A program made the translations under genes and the position numbers. Of a stretch of DNA of 64,000 nt, positions 34,834 to 42,835 are shown in pieces. Position 1 is the first letter of the stretch. Each line of letters opens with the position of its first letter. The notes under the pieces were generated by a model, which was given only the letters and a program-made list of their open reading frames with translations, ran no database searches and was not told the DNA's origin. Location: positions 62,001-126,000 of the forward strand of contig NZTP01000086.1 of the NCBI GenBank assembly GCA_002696485.1, read 5' to 3'. Source of the stretch: Altibacter sp. GTDB lineage: Bacteria > Bacteroidota > Bacteroidia > Flavobacteriales > Flavobacteriaceae.

Positions 34834-35150
34834 AGCGATTCGCTCAAAGTATTTATCTGTTCATGGTCGAGGGTTATAGCTCGCCCCTCCGCTGCGATTT
34901 GGGCAAAATAAAAAGATAAACCGAAGCTGTGTGAATAGGGAAGCGGCTCGCTTAAAACTATTTATCTCTCCAAAGCTCAGATCTGTAGCTCGCCACCCCG
35001 TTGCGATTTGGGCAAAATAAAAAGGTAAACCGAAGTTTTGTGAAAAGGGAAGCGGCTCGCTTAAAAATAACTATTTGTACAAAGTCGAGGTCTGTAGCTC
35101 GCCACCCCTTTAAGATTTGGGCAAAATAAAAAGGTAAACCGAAGTTTACC
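34834..35150. repeat. Three degenerate tandem units of about 108 bp
   Basis: Units start at 34834, 34942 and 35051 with AGCGRYTCGCT, each followed by a TAGCTCGCC-CCCC block, GATTTGGGCAAAATAAAAAG, and GTAAACCGAAG (unit 1 GATAAACCGAAG). Only the third unit continues into the full hairpin, so units 1 and 2 carry one arm alone. Confidence 0.8.
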
Positions 35151-35211
35151 TTTTTGCCCCAAATCTTACCATGAACTTAACCTACTTATGCTATGGTATG
35201 GGTCAAATATA
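35099..35211. repeat. Composite terminator module, copy B
   Basis: Second copy of the module at 34582-34702, same orientation, 517 bp away. It has the same order of blocks and the same ACCAT...ATGGT end. Confidence 0.8.
35112..35167 (-). terminator. Long palindromic terminator of purF with a UUCG loop
   Basis: A 56-bp near-palindrome from AAGATTTGGGCAAAA to GCCCCAAATCTT. On the minus strand the core is GGTAAAC-TTCG-GTTTACC followed by T5, i.e. a C(UUCG)G tetraloop, which is exceptionally stable in RNA. It lies about 150 nt past the purF stop. Confidence 0.75.
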
Positions 35212-35315
35212 GGACAAATAAAACTACTAAATACAGATTTTTCCTACTTTTGGATAAAGTGAATTTTATATTCGATTAACGGTAACTTTTGTGAGGTTTT
35301 TCCGAAAATTTTATT

Positions 35316-37214
35316 CTAATAGGCGCGCTCAGGATTGCCTTCATAGAAATGTATATAGGCCTTATTGACTACCCTATTGCCTCCGGGCGTTGGATAATCT
35401 CCCGTGAAATACCAATCACCAAGGTTTTTGGGACAAGCTTCATGAAGGTCGCTTACCGATTGAAAGATCAGTTTCACCTTTGCATTTATGGTCTCATCGC
35501 TAATGATCTCTGCAATCTTATCGGAGATCTCCTCATCACTAAATGGGGCATACAGCTCTTTTACGTGATTAATTACCTCGGTATCATGCAATTCCAATTG
35601 TTTTTTACACTTATGATAGATTTCTTCTACAATTTGAAAGGTGCCGCGGTCCCTGTGCAACTCGAGTGCAGCATTAAAGGCTACAAGATGCTCTAGCCGC
35701 GCCATATCGATACCATAGCAATCCGGGTAACGAATCTGTGGCGCCGATGACACCACAACGATCTGTTTCGGGTTTAAGCGGTCCAACATTTTAAGAATAC
35801 TCTTTTTTAATGTAGTCCCTCGAACGATACTGTCGTCAATGATGACCAAATTATCTGTTGGTTTTACAACCCCGTATGTAACATCGTATACGTGAGCGAC
35901 CAGATCGTCTCTGCTGCTGTCATCGGTAATAAAGGTGCGTAGCTTCACATCCTTGATCGCAATTTTTTCGGTGCGGATCTTATGCGCTTGGATTTGTTCC
36001 AGTCGTTCGGTCGATAAATGACCTTCCTCGCGAAGAATAGCTTCGTTCTTTTGTTTGTTCAATTCATTCTGTGCCGCATCCAACATACCGTAGAACGATG
36101 TTTCAGCCGTATTCGGGATAAAGGAAAACACAGAATTTTCAGTATCATAATTAATAGCCTGTAACACTTTTGGCATGACCAAGCGTCCTAATTCCTTCCG
36201 TTCTTGATAGATCTCGGCATCACTTCCACGAGAAAAATAAATACGCTCAAAAGAACAGGATTTACGTTCCAAGGGGGTTAATATTTCTGAAGTAGTAAAG
36301 CTGCCATCCTTCTTAATGATAAGGGCATTCCCGGGGTCAATTTCGTGAATGGTCTCGAACGGAACATTGAACACGGTTTGAATGGCGGGTCTTTCTGAAG
36401 CTACCACGATCACCTCATCGTCCTTGTAATAATAGGCGGGTCTTATTCCGGCTGGATCCCGAAGCACGAATGAATCCCCATGACCCAATAATCCTGCCAT
36501 GGCATACCCACCGTCCCAGTTTTTGGCCGATTTCCGAAGGATCTTCGTAAGATTTAAATGCTCGGCAATATAAGGAGAGGCTTCGATCTTCGTCATTCCC
36601 TTTGCCTTGGCCTTTTTGTACAATTTGCGAACTGCATCGTCCAAGAAATGACCTATTTTCTCCATCACCGTTACCGTATCGGCCTTTTCTTTAGGGTGCA
36701 TCCCCAACTTGATGAGGTTGTCGAACAACTCGGTGGTGTTCGTCATGTTGAAGTTTCCGGCAATAATAAGATTTCGGTGCATCCAGTTGTTCTGTCTTAA
36801 AAAAGGATGAACGTTCTCAACACTGTTTATTCCGAAGGTGCCATACCGCACATGGCCTAAGAAAAGTTCACCAATGTACGGAATGTGTTTTTTCTGCGCA
36901 GCGACATCATCTTTAAATTCAGGATGTATCTTAAACTCTAAGTTGATACGCTCGTTGATCTGTGCAAAAATATCCTGAATGGGTTGTGCTGCATTGGAAC
37001 GCACTCTGCTAATATAGCGCTCTCCCGGATTGACATCCAATTTGATGCTCGCAAAACCGGCGCCATCTTGTCCGCGGTTGTGCTGCTTCTCCATCATCAA
37101 GTACATTTTGTTGACACCATAGAAGGCCGTTCCGTACTTTTCCTTATAGAATTCTAACGGCTTAAGGAGTCGAACCAGTGCAATTCCACATTCATGTTTT
37201 AAAGCGTCGCTCAT
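35316..37214 (-). CDS. Long amidophosphoribosyltransferase (PurF-like)
   Basis: A 632-aa protein with an N-terminal class II glutamine amidotransferase domain and a PRPP-transferase domain. The N-terminus MSDALKHE precedes Cys9 of CGIALV, so an 8-residue propeptide would be removed to expose the nucleophile. KQHNRGQDGAG, LGHVRYGT and GDSFVLRDPAGIRPAYY are glutaminase landmarks. LVIIDDSIVRGTTLKKS is the PRPP loop. Canonical PurF is about 470-510 aa; this form has an N-terminal-domain insertion and C-terminal extension typical of Bacteroidota. Whether it is the main purine enzyme cannot be decided here. A PfkB kinase gene precedes it on the same strand. Confidence 0.85.
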   Translation of the reverse strand: MSDALKHECGIALVRLLKPLEFYKEKYGTAFYGVNKMYLMMEKQHNRGQDGAGFASIKLDVNPGERYISRVRSNAAQPIQDIFAQINERINLEFKIHPEFKDDVAAQKKHIPYIGELFLGHVRYGTFGINSVENVHPFLRQNNWMHRNLIIAGNFNMTNTTELFDNLIKLGMHPKEKADTVTVMEKIGHFLDDAVRKLYKKAKAKGMTKIEASPYIAEHLNLTKILRKSAKNWDGGYAMAGLLGHGDSFVLRDPAGIRPAYYYKDDEVIVVASERPAIQTVFNVPFETIHEIDPGNALIIKKDGSFTTSEILTPLERKSCSFERIYFSRGSDAEIYQERKELGRLVMPKVLQAINYDTENSVFSFIPNTAETSFYGMLDAAQNELNKQKNEAILREEGHLSTERLEQIQAHKIRTEKIAIKDVKLRTFITDDSSRDDLVAHVYDVTYGVVKPTDNLVIIDDSIVRGTTLKKSILKMLDRLNPKQIVVVSSAPQIRYPDCYGIDMARLEHLVAFNAALELHRDRGTFQIVEEIYHKCKKQLELHDTEVINHVKELYAPFSDEEISDKIAEIISDETINAKVKLIFQSVSDLHEACPKNLGDWYFTGDYPTPGGNRVVNKAYIHFYEGNPERAY

Positions 37215-37246
37215 AGTGTGTTCCCAGAATTAGTAGTTAAAACTAC

Positions 37247-37271
37247 AAAAAAAGCCCTGTATTTTCAGGGC
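37247..37271 (-). terminator. Intrinsic terminator after the PfkB kinase gene
   Basis: GCCCTG and CAGGGC with a 6-nt loop, followed by T7 on the minus strand. Placed 7 nt past the kinase stop and about 33 nt before the purF-like start, so it may limit readthrough into that gene. Confidence 0.8.
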
Positions 37272-37277
37272 AGGTTA

Positions 37278-38201
37278 TTAAGTGAGTTGTATATCGAATT
37301 GTGTTAAACTTTTAAACTGTTGTATGCGTTGGTGTACTTCTTTCTTCGGAAGGTTGATCATACGCTCTGCACCAAATTTCTCTACACAAAATGAAGCCAA
37401 AGCCGAACCGTAAATAATGGCCGTTTTCATGTTTTCGTAACTGTAATCACCGGTTTTTGCTAAATAGCCTGCAAAACCTCCTGCGAAAGTATCCCCTGCG
37501 CCCGTAGGGTCAAAAACTTCTTCCAAAGGTAAGGCCGGAGCAAAGAATACATCGTCCTTATGGAACAGTAATGCACCGTGTTCCCCTTTCTTGATCACTA
37601 CATATTTTGGTCCCATAGCCATGATCTTTTGTGCAGCAACAACAAGCGAATATTCGCCTGTAAGTTGTCGTGCCTCTTCATCGTTAATGGTAATCACATC
37701 TACTTTGGCAATTACCTGCATTAGCTCTTCCAAGGTGTTATCCATCCAAAAGTTCATGGTGTCCAATACCACGAGCTTCGGATTGTGCATTTGGTCGATA
37801 ACACTCAACTGAACTAACGGATGCAGGTTTCCTAACATCACGACTTCGGCATCTCTGTAGTCTGAAGGAACATTGGGATTGAAATCGGCCAATACGTTCA
37901 ATTCTGTCACCAAGGTATCCCGAGAGTTCATATCGTTGCGGTATTTCCCACTCCAGAAGAAGGTTTTTCCCTCTTCTACTACCTCAAGCCCCGAGACATC
38001 CATGCCGTGGTTGGAAAGCAGATCGATATACTCCTTAGGAAAGTCGCCGCCTACAATAGAAACAATAGCTCCGTCTACCCCAAATTGAGAAGCAGCTAAC
38101 CCAATGTAGGTTGCGGCACCGCCTAAAATTTTATCTGTTTTTCCAAAAGGGGTTTCAATGGCGTCGAACGCTACGGTTCCAACGATAACAAGACTACTCA
38201 T
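37278..38201 (-). CDS. PfkB family sugar/nucleoside kinase
   Basis: A 307-aa ribokinase-fold kinase. It shows the glycine pair in LGGAATYIGLAASQFG, SIVGGDFPKEY, and the catalytic signature FDPTGAGDTFAGGFAGYLA with the base Asp. The C-terminus lies around an Ala-rich ATP-binding helix (YGSALASFCVEKFG). The substrate is probably a ribosyl compound or nucleoside, which would suit its position beside a PRPP amidotransferase, but this is inference. It has its own -7 box and terminator. Confidence 0.85.
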   Translation of the reverse strand: MSSLVIVGTVAFDAIETPFGKTDKILGGAATYIGLAASQFGVDGAIVSIVGGDFPKEYIDLLSNHGMDVSGLEVVEEGKTFFWSGKYRNDMNSRDTLVTELNVLADFNPNVPSDYRDAEVVMLGNLHPLVQLSVIDQMHNPKLVVLDTMNFWMDNTLEELMQVIAKVDVITINDEEARQLTGEYSLVVAAQKIMAMGPKYVVIKKGEHGALLFHKDDVFFAPALPLEEVFDPTGAGDTFAGGFAGYLAKTGDYSYENMKTAIIYGSALASFCVEKFGAERMINLPKKEVHQRIQQFKSLTQFDIQLT

Positions 38202-38223
38202 ACGCTGCTTTTAAAAGAAGGTG

Positions 38224-38231
38224 CAAAGATA
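38224..38231 (-). promoter_or_regulatory. -7 box of the PfkB kinase gene
   Basis: TATCTTTG on the minus strand matches TAnnTTTG exactly, 22 nt before the ATG at 38201. Confidence 0.55.
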
Positions 38232-38268
38232 CAGTTTTGTCTACAGAAAAACTAACGCTTAGAACGGA

Positions 38269-38292
38269 TTACTTTCTTCCAAAATCGGCCCG
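38269..38292 (-). pseudogene. Relic copy of the rnhA 3' end
   Basis: On the minus strand this reads R-A-D-F-G-R-K-stop. The functional rnhA ends P-A-D-F-G-R-K-stop at 39112-39135, 843 bp upstream in reading direction. A 12-nt core (GGCCGATTTTGG) is identical and the three differences over the last codons (GGG/GGA, AGG/AGA, AAA/AAG) are all synonymous. The pair brackets the T9SS gene. The sequence before the relic (AAA AAA) no longer resembles rnhA. Confidence 0.6.
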
Positions 38293-38345
38293 TTTTTTTA
38301 TACTAAAATTTTATTTAACTCTTGACGGGTGCAGCTAAGTAACTT

Positions 38346-39053
38346 TTATTTTTTAATTATTTTTTGTACATTTTCATTACCTGTTTCTCCCACTATTTTA
38401 ACAAAGTAAAATCCGGAATTGAAATTTTCCATTGCTATTTCAAAAAGTTTGGCTGGGGGGTCTGTTTCATGATAGACCAAAGCGCCTTGTAAATTGTAAA
38501 TAAATACTTTTTTAACAACTAAGTCATTGTTTAACTTGATAAAAATACGATCCGTTACAGGATTGGGGAACACCTCAAAAGAAGCATCATTAAATTCAAG
38601 AATAGAAAGAGGATAGCTTTTAAAAATGGCATGCCCAAAAAGGGGATGCTCCATAGTAAGAACAGAGCCTGTACCGTCCTGTGTAATAGAATAATAAAGA
38701 AGTTCATGTGTAATCATTCCAAAGTAACTGTCTTCGAATGAATTATGGAGCTGTTCCCCGCAGTCTTCACCTGTCTCTGAAAAATCTATAGCGTTTAATT
38801 CATTATCCGGTAAAATCTCATATTGACCGCCAAAGGAATTACAGGCTCCCTCACCGCTAAACACCAAATTTTCTTCTATTCTAAGATAAGGGTCAATTGG
38901 GGGTTTTATTTCCGAAACAGTATATAAAGGATCCAGATCGTTAATTTGTACAGAATACAAATACCAATCGTTTTCAAACAGTTGTGGATCGGGATCTTGG
39001 GCAATTACGTTTCCAACACATAAGATTGCTATGAAACTGTAAAATACTTTCAT
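38346..39053 (-). CDS. Secreted META/HslJ-like protein with T9SS sorting domain
   Basis: A 235-aa exported protein. A signal peptide ends near residue 18 (VIA-QD). Residues about 25-150 look like a META/HslJ-type or lipocalin-like domain: the strand NLVFSGEGACNSFGGQY has the GxxxCNxFxGxY pattern. The C-terminal segment from residue 158 (FEVFPNPVTDRIFIKL ... NLQGALVYHE ... GFYFVKI) is a type A type IX secretion sorting domain, so the protein should be carried to the cell surface. It has its own promoter directly after rnhA and is bracketed by the rnhA-end duplication. Function unknown. Confidence 0.85.
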   Translation of the reverse strand: MKVFYSFIAILCVGNVIAQDPDPQLFENDWYLYSVQINDLDPLYTVSEIKPPIDPYLRIEENLVFSGEGACNSFGGQYEILPDNELNAIDFSETGEDCGEQLHNSFEDSYFGMITHELLYYSITQDGTGSVLTMEHPLFGHAIFKSYPLSILEFNDASFEVFPNPVTDRIFIKLNNDLVVKKVFIYNLQGALVYHETDPPAKLFEIAMENFNSGFYFVKIVGETGNENVQKIIKK

Positions 39054-39092
39054 AACTAATAATTTAGTGGTTAAATTAGGGGGAGTCTAACT

Positions 39093-39100
39093 CAAATATA
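39093..39100 (-). promoter_or_regulatory. -7 box of the T9SS protein gene
   Basis: TATATTTG on the minus strand matches TAnnTTTG, 39 nt before the ATG at 39053 and 11 nt past the rnhA stop. Confidence 0.55.
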
Positions 39101-39111
39101 TGAATAAAAAA

Positions 39112-39750
39112 TTATTTCCTCCCAAAATCGGCCGGGATTTCACCCCAGGCTTTGGTTTCCCATTTCACGATCCTTGTGTTGTATGAATTGTGCTTTAACC
39201 ACTGTTCGGCGCGAGAGATAAGCTCAAACAAATAGGCGTTCTTTGCCGTTTGCTTCAGCTTTGTATTGCATTTTTTACGTTTCACCCACCCCATGGCAAT
39301 ACGCGAATCTGTGTAAATCATCCGGTCGCTCTTCTTCTGTTTCAGAAAAGCGAGTCCATGCACGATCGCCAAAAATTCTCCAATGTTATTGGTGCCCTGC
39401 TGAAACGGACCTTGGTGAAATAATTGTTTATGGGTTTGTGTATCTACGCCCCGATATTCCATTTTCCCGGGATTTCCGCTAGAGGCTGCATCTACCGAAA
39501 TGGAGAAGAGATTGGGTTCGCCTATCTTCGCGCGCTCTGCAGAGGTAAGGGTTTTCTTTCGTGTTGTTTTTCCTTTATAGTCGGCGTACTCTTTATTGAA
39601 AGCGACCTTTGCTTCAGCCAGCGTTGGGAAAGACTTGTACTGGGCTCCCTTCACACCTTCAATGACGCGCTTACAGGCTTCCCAGCTGTCGTAGATCCCG
39701 GCAGGGTTCCCATACCATACTACATAGTATTTTTGCGTTTTTTTAGCCAT
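39112..39750 (-). CDS. rnhA: Ribonuclease H with viroplasmin domain
   Basis: A 212-aa enzyme that cleaves RNA in RNA-DNA hybrids. Residues 1-50 form the hybrid-binding viroplasmin domain (KYYVVWYGNPAGIYDSWEACKR). The RNase H fold carries the acidic residues in SVDAASSGNPG, NIGEFLAIVHGL, IYTDSRIAMGW and the final ADFGRK. It overlaps purN by 8 nt and is its operon partner. Its last codons are duplicated at 38269-38292. Confidence 0.92.
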   Translation of the reverse strand: MAKKTQKYYVVWYGNPAGIYDSWEACKRVIEGVKGAQYKSFPTLAEAKVAFNKEYADYKGKTTRKKTLTSAERAKIGEPNLFSISVDAASSGNPGKMEYRGVDTQTHKQLFHQGPFQQGTNNIGEFLAIVHGLAFLKQKKSDRMIYTDSRIAMGWVKRKKCNTKLKQTAKNAYLFELISRAEQWLKHNSYNTRIVKWETKAWGEIPADFGRK

Positions 39751-40354
39751 GTTTTGGAGGTGAATGGGTGGCTGAATGGGTCTTTGGATTCAGCAACAGT
39801 TCTTCGATCACCTTCGGAAAGTGTACATATTCCAGTTGCTGCACTTTTTGGGCGACGGTTTGTGGGGTATCTTCTTCGGAAAGGGATACACTTTTCTGAA
39901 AGATCACAGCGCCTTCGTCGTAGTGCTCGTTCACATAATGGACGGTAATTCCGGTCTCTCGCTCCATGTTCGCTACAACGGCTTCGTGCACGTGTCGGCC
40001 ATACATCCCTTTTCCGCCGTACTTCGGAAGGAGCGCCGGGTGGATATTGATCACTTTGTGCGGAAATTCCTTCAGAATGACCTCCGGAAACTTCAGAAGA
40101 AATCCCGCGAGCACAATAAGGTTCGGTTGAACTTCCTGTAGGATTTTCAGCACGCCATTTTCAGAAAATAGAGCGTCCTTTACAAAATGTAAGGATTTGA
40201 CATTCAAATTTTTAGCACGCTCCAAGACCTTGGCATCCTTCTTGTTGGAAAGCACGAGAACAACCTCGGCAACTTCTCCCTGCTGAAAGTATTGAATTAA
40301 GTTTTGAGTATTGGTACCACTGCCTGAAGCAAAAATTACAATGCGCTTCTTCAT
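39743..40354 (-). CDS. purN: Phosphoribosylglycinamide formyltransferase
   Basis: A 203-aa enzyme that transfers formyl from 10-formyltetrahydrofolate to GAR in purine synthesis. It begins KRIVIFASGSGTNTQNLIQYF, the phosphate loop. The catalytic Asn/His are in VINIHPALLPKYGG, and the Asp in GITVHYVNEHYDEGAVIFQ. Length and motifs are normal. First gene of the purN-rnhA operon, preceded by a -7 box. Confidence 0.95.
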   Translation of the reverse strand: MKKRIVIFASGSGTNTQNLIQYFQQGEVAEVVLVLSNKKDAKVLERAKNLNVKSLHFVKDALFSENGVLKILQEVQPNLIVLAGFLLKFPEVILKEFPHKVINIHPALLPKYGGKGMYGRHVHEAVVANMERETGITVHYVNEHYDEGAVIFQKSVSLSEEDTPQTVAQKVQQLEYVHFPKVIEELLLNPKTHSATHSPPKHG

Positions 40355-40401
40355 TTAAAGTTTCTTTGGGCGTTTAAAGAAGTAATTAATCTAATAAATA
40401 A

Positions 40402-40409
40402 CAAAAGTA
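40402..40409 (-). promoter_or_regulatory. -7 box of the purN-rnhA operon
   Basis: TACTTTTG on the minus strand matches TAnnTTTG exactly, 47 nt before the purN ATG. A TTTG lies farther upstream (40436-40433), at 23 nt spacing. Confidence 0.55.
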
Positions 40410-40494
40410 CGGTAATAGGGTTTTACTTCGCCCAAAATTGTTTAATTTGGTGATACATTTTAGGTATTAAATAGTGTTTTAAATTAAAAAATTT

Positions 40495-40502
40495 TATTTT
40501 TG
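40495..40502 (+). promoter_or_regulatory. -7 box of the acpP operon
   Basis: TATTTTTG matches TAnnTTTG exactly, 32 nt before the acpP ATG, in a very AT-rich region with no gene between it and purN. Confidence 0.6.
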
Positions 40503-40534
40503 CCACTTATAATTAAATTTAAAAAACAAGAATT

Positions 40535-40768
40535 ATGTCAGACATTGCATCAAGAGTAAAAGCGATTATCGTGGACAAATTAGGTGTTGACGAAAACGAA
40601 GTTGTTAATGAAGCAAGCTTTACAAACGACTTAGGAGCCGACTCTTTAGACACGGTAGAGCTTATCATGGAATTTGAAAAAGAATTCGATATTCAAATCC
40701 CAGACGATCAAGCTGAAAATATTGCCACAGTAGGTCAAGCAATTTCATATATTGAGGAAGCGAAATAA
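40535..40768 (+). CDS. acpP: Acyl carrier protein
   Basis: A 77-aa carrier of growing fatty acyl chains. The 4'-phosphopantetheine is attached to Ser37 in [16 protein letters not shown]. It is strongly acidic, as usual. It starts the acpP-fabF-rnc-IPExxxVDY-pyk series, with fabF 12 nt downstream. Confidence 0.98.
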   Translation: MSDIASRVKAIIVDKLGVDENEVVNEASFTNDLGADSLDTVELIMEFEKEFDIQIPDDQAENIATVGQAISYIEEAK

Positions 40769-40780
40769 AAAACTTCTTCT

Positions 40781-42034
40781 ATGGAATTAAAGCGAGTTGT
40801 AGTTACTGGTCTTGGAGCCCTTACCCCTATTGGAAACAATATTTCTGAATATTGGGACGGATTGAAAAATGGGAAGAGCGGCTGTGCGCCTATAACGTAT
40901 TTTGATGTTGAAAAATTCAAAACAAAATTCGCTTGTGAAATCAAAGATTACAATCCAGAGGATCATTTTGACAGGAAGGAAGCCCGAAAACTAGACCGCT
41001 TCGCTCAGTATGCACTCATCTCATCCGATGAAGCTATCTTAGACGCAGGAATTAACCTCGATATGGTAGATAAATTTCGTGTAGGAGTGATCTGGGGAGC
41101 GGGAATTGGAGGTTTGAAAACCTTTCAAGATGAAGTAATAAATTTTGCAGAAGGGGATGGAACGCCGCGTTTCAACCCCTTTTTCATACCCAAAATGATC
41201 GCCGATATTGCCCCCGGTAATATCTCGATCAAACACGGTTTTATGGGACCTAACTATACCACGGTCTCGGCCTGTGCTTCTTCTGCCAACGCGATGATCG
41301 ATGCTCTTAACTATATTAGGTTAGGGCATTGCGATATTATTGTCACCGGTGGAAGCGAAGCAGCGGTAACTCCGGCGGGTATGGGTGGTTTCAATGCCAT
41401 GCACGCACTATCTACTAGAAATGAAAGTCCCGAAACGGCCTCAAGACCCTTCGACGCTACCCGCGACGGATTTGTACTAGGGGAAGGTGCAGGGGCGCTT
41501 ATCCTTGAAGAATACGAACACGCAAAAAAGCGTGGGGCAAAAATCTATGCCGAAGTAGTTGGCGGCGGAATGTCCAGTGATGCGTACCACATGACCGCAC
41601 CACATCCCGACGGGATTGGGGTCGAGCGCGTGATGCTTAACTGTCTCAATGACGCCGGAATGAAGCCGGAAGATGTCGATACCATCAACACGCACGGAAC
41701 TTCTACACCTTTAGGTGATGTAGCCGAATTGATAGCCATTAGTAAGGTGTTTGGAGATCACGCAAAGAATATTAATATCAATTCTACAAAGTCCATGACA
41801 GGACATTTGTTAGGAGCTGCAGGGGCTATTGAAGCGATCGCTTCAATCTTGGCAATGGAACACAGTTTGGTTCCTCCTACCATTAATCACACTACCGTAG
41901 ACGAATCTATTGACCCTTCTTTGAATCTAACGCTGAACACAGCTCAAAAAAGAGAAATTAAAGTGGCCATGAGTAATACCTTCGGATTTGGAGGCCATAA
42001 TGCTTGCGTCCTCTTTAAGAAAATGGATGCCTAA
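40781..42034 (+). CDS. fabF: 3-oxoacyl-[acyl-carrier-protein] synthase II
   Basis: A 417-aa condensing enzyme that elongates acyl-ACP with malonyl-ACP. The catalytic triad is Cys in TVSACASSANAM, His in NTHGTSTPLGD and His in STKSMTGHLLGAAGAIEA. The N-terminus KRVVVTGLGALTPIGNN is the family standard. It follows acpP by 12 nt and precedes rnc by 9 nt. Confidence 0.97.
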   Translation: MELKRVVVTGLGALTPIGNNISEYWDGLKNGKSGCAPITYFDVEKFKTKFACEIKDYNPEDHFDRKEARKLDRFAQYALISSDEAILDAGINLDMVDKFRVGVIWGAGIGGLKTFQDEVINFAEGDGTPRFNPFFIPKMIADIAPGNISIKHGFMGPNYTTVSACASSANAMIDALNYIRLGHCDIIVTGGSEAAVTPAGMGGFNAMHALSTRNESPETASRPFDATRDGFVLGEGAGALILEEYEHAKKRGAKIYAEVVGGGMSSDAYHMTAPHPDGIGVERVMLNCLNDAGMKPEDVDTINTHGTSTPLGDVAELIAISKVFGDHAKNININSTKSMTGHLLGAAGAIEAIASILAMEHSLVPPTINHTTVDESIDPSLNLTLNTAQKREIKVAMSNTFGFGGHNACVLFKKMDA

Positions 42035-42043
42035 TTTCCCCTC

Positions 42044-42787
42044 ATGGCTTCAATAAAGAACATATTTAATTCTCGTGTCGAAAAGCACGGGGATTTTTTT
42101 TATGCGATAAAAAAGATTCTAGGATTTAAACCACGGGATATCAATATCTACAAGGAAGCCTTTACGCACCGTTCTACCAATGAAAAGAACAGTGATGGCC
42201 ATTCGCAAAATTACGAACGACTTGAATTTTTAGGGGATGCCATGCTTGGCGCTGTGATCGCTTCTCATCTGTTCAAAAAAGTTCCGGGCGGTAACGAAGG
42301 GTATTTAACCAAAATGCGCTCTAAGGTCGTAAGCCGCGAACATTTAAATGAACTGGGCCGTGACCTTAACCTAATAAAATTTGTAAAGACCACCATTCCT
42401 ACCCAGCAATTTGGCGGGAACATCCACGGAAATGTTTTTGAAGCACTCATTGGAGCTATTTACCTTGACAGAGGATTTCCTTACTGTGAGAAGTTCATCC
42501 ATAAACGGGTGATCAAACCGTATGTGGATATCGAAAAGTTGGAAGGGAAAGTGATAAGCTATAAAAGTTTGTTTATCGAATGGTGCCAAAAAAACAAGAA
42601 GCGCTTTAAATTTTCAATCTACGAGGATACCGGTAAAGATGCATTAAAACATTTTGCGGTAAAACTGCTGTTGGAGGATGAGGTCGTTTCAAAAGCCAGG
42701 GCAACTTCCAAGAAGAAGGCCGAAGAGCGTGCGGCAAAACGCGCCTATTTTAAGCTTCAGAAAAAAATTGATCGCCGGCGGGAATAA
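42044..42787 (+). CDS. rnc: Ribonuclease III
   Basis: A 247-aa double-stranded RNA endonuclease for rRNA and mRNA processing. The signature NYERLEFLGDAMLGAVIA carries catalytic acidic residues, with a second set in VFEALIGAIYLDRG. The C-terminal dsRNA-binding domain is recognisable from SYKSLFIEWCQKNKK to KKKAEERAAKRAYFKL. Typical length. Downstream of fabF, as in many Bacteroidota. Confidence 0.96.
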   Translation: MASIKNIFNSRVEKHGDFFYAIKKILGFKPRDINIYKEAFTHRSTNEKNSDGHSQNYERLEFLGDAMLGAVIASHLFKKVPGGNEGYLTKMRSKVVSREHLNELGRDLNLIKFVKTTIPTQQFGGNIHGNVFEALIGAIYLDRGFPYCEKFIHKRVIKPYVDIEKLEGKVISYKSLFIEWCQKNKKRFKFSIYEDTGKDALKHFAVKLLLEDEVVSKARATSKKKAEERAAKRAYFKLQKKIDRRRE

Positions 42788-42835
42788 TCTTTTTGAATAC
42801 GCTGCAGATACCGTACTTTTATAGCATACGCAGCT

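Larger units (their letters stand above)
34294..35315. other. Gene-free repeat cluster between sod and purF
   Basis: No credible gene lies in this 1.0-kb convergent interval. It holds two 60-bp direct repeats, two copies of a composite module of about 115 bp, three degenerate tandem units of about 108 bp, and terminator hairpins. Both flanking genes end toward it. See the separate entries. Confidence 0.8.

Noticed and set aside
34834..35150. Possible CRISPR array
   Set aside because: The units are about 108 bp with similar sequence throughout, not short repeats with unique spacers, and no cas gene is present.
35160..35190. Micro-frame M-V-R-F-G-A-K-R on the minus strand within copy B
   Set aside because: Copy A has a 1-nt difference that shifts the frame, so the repeat is not conserved as coding.
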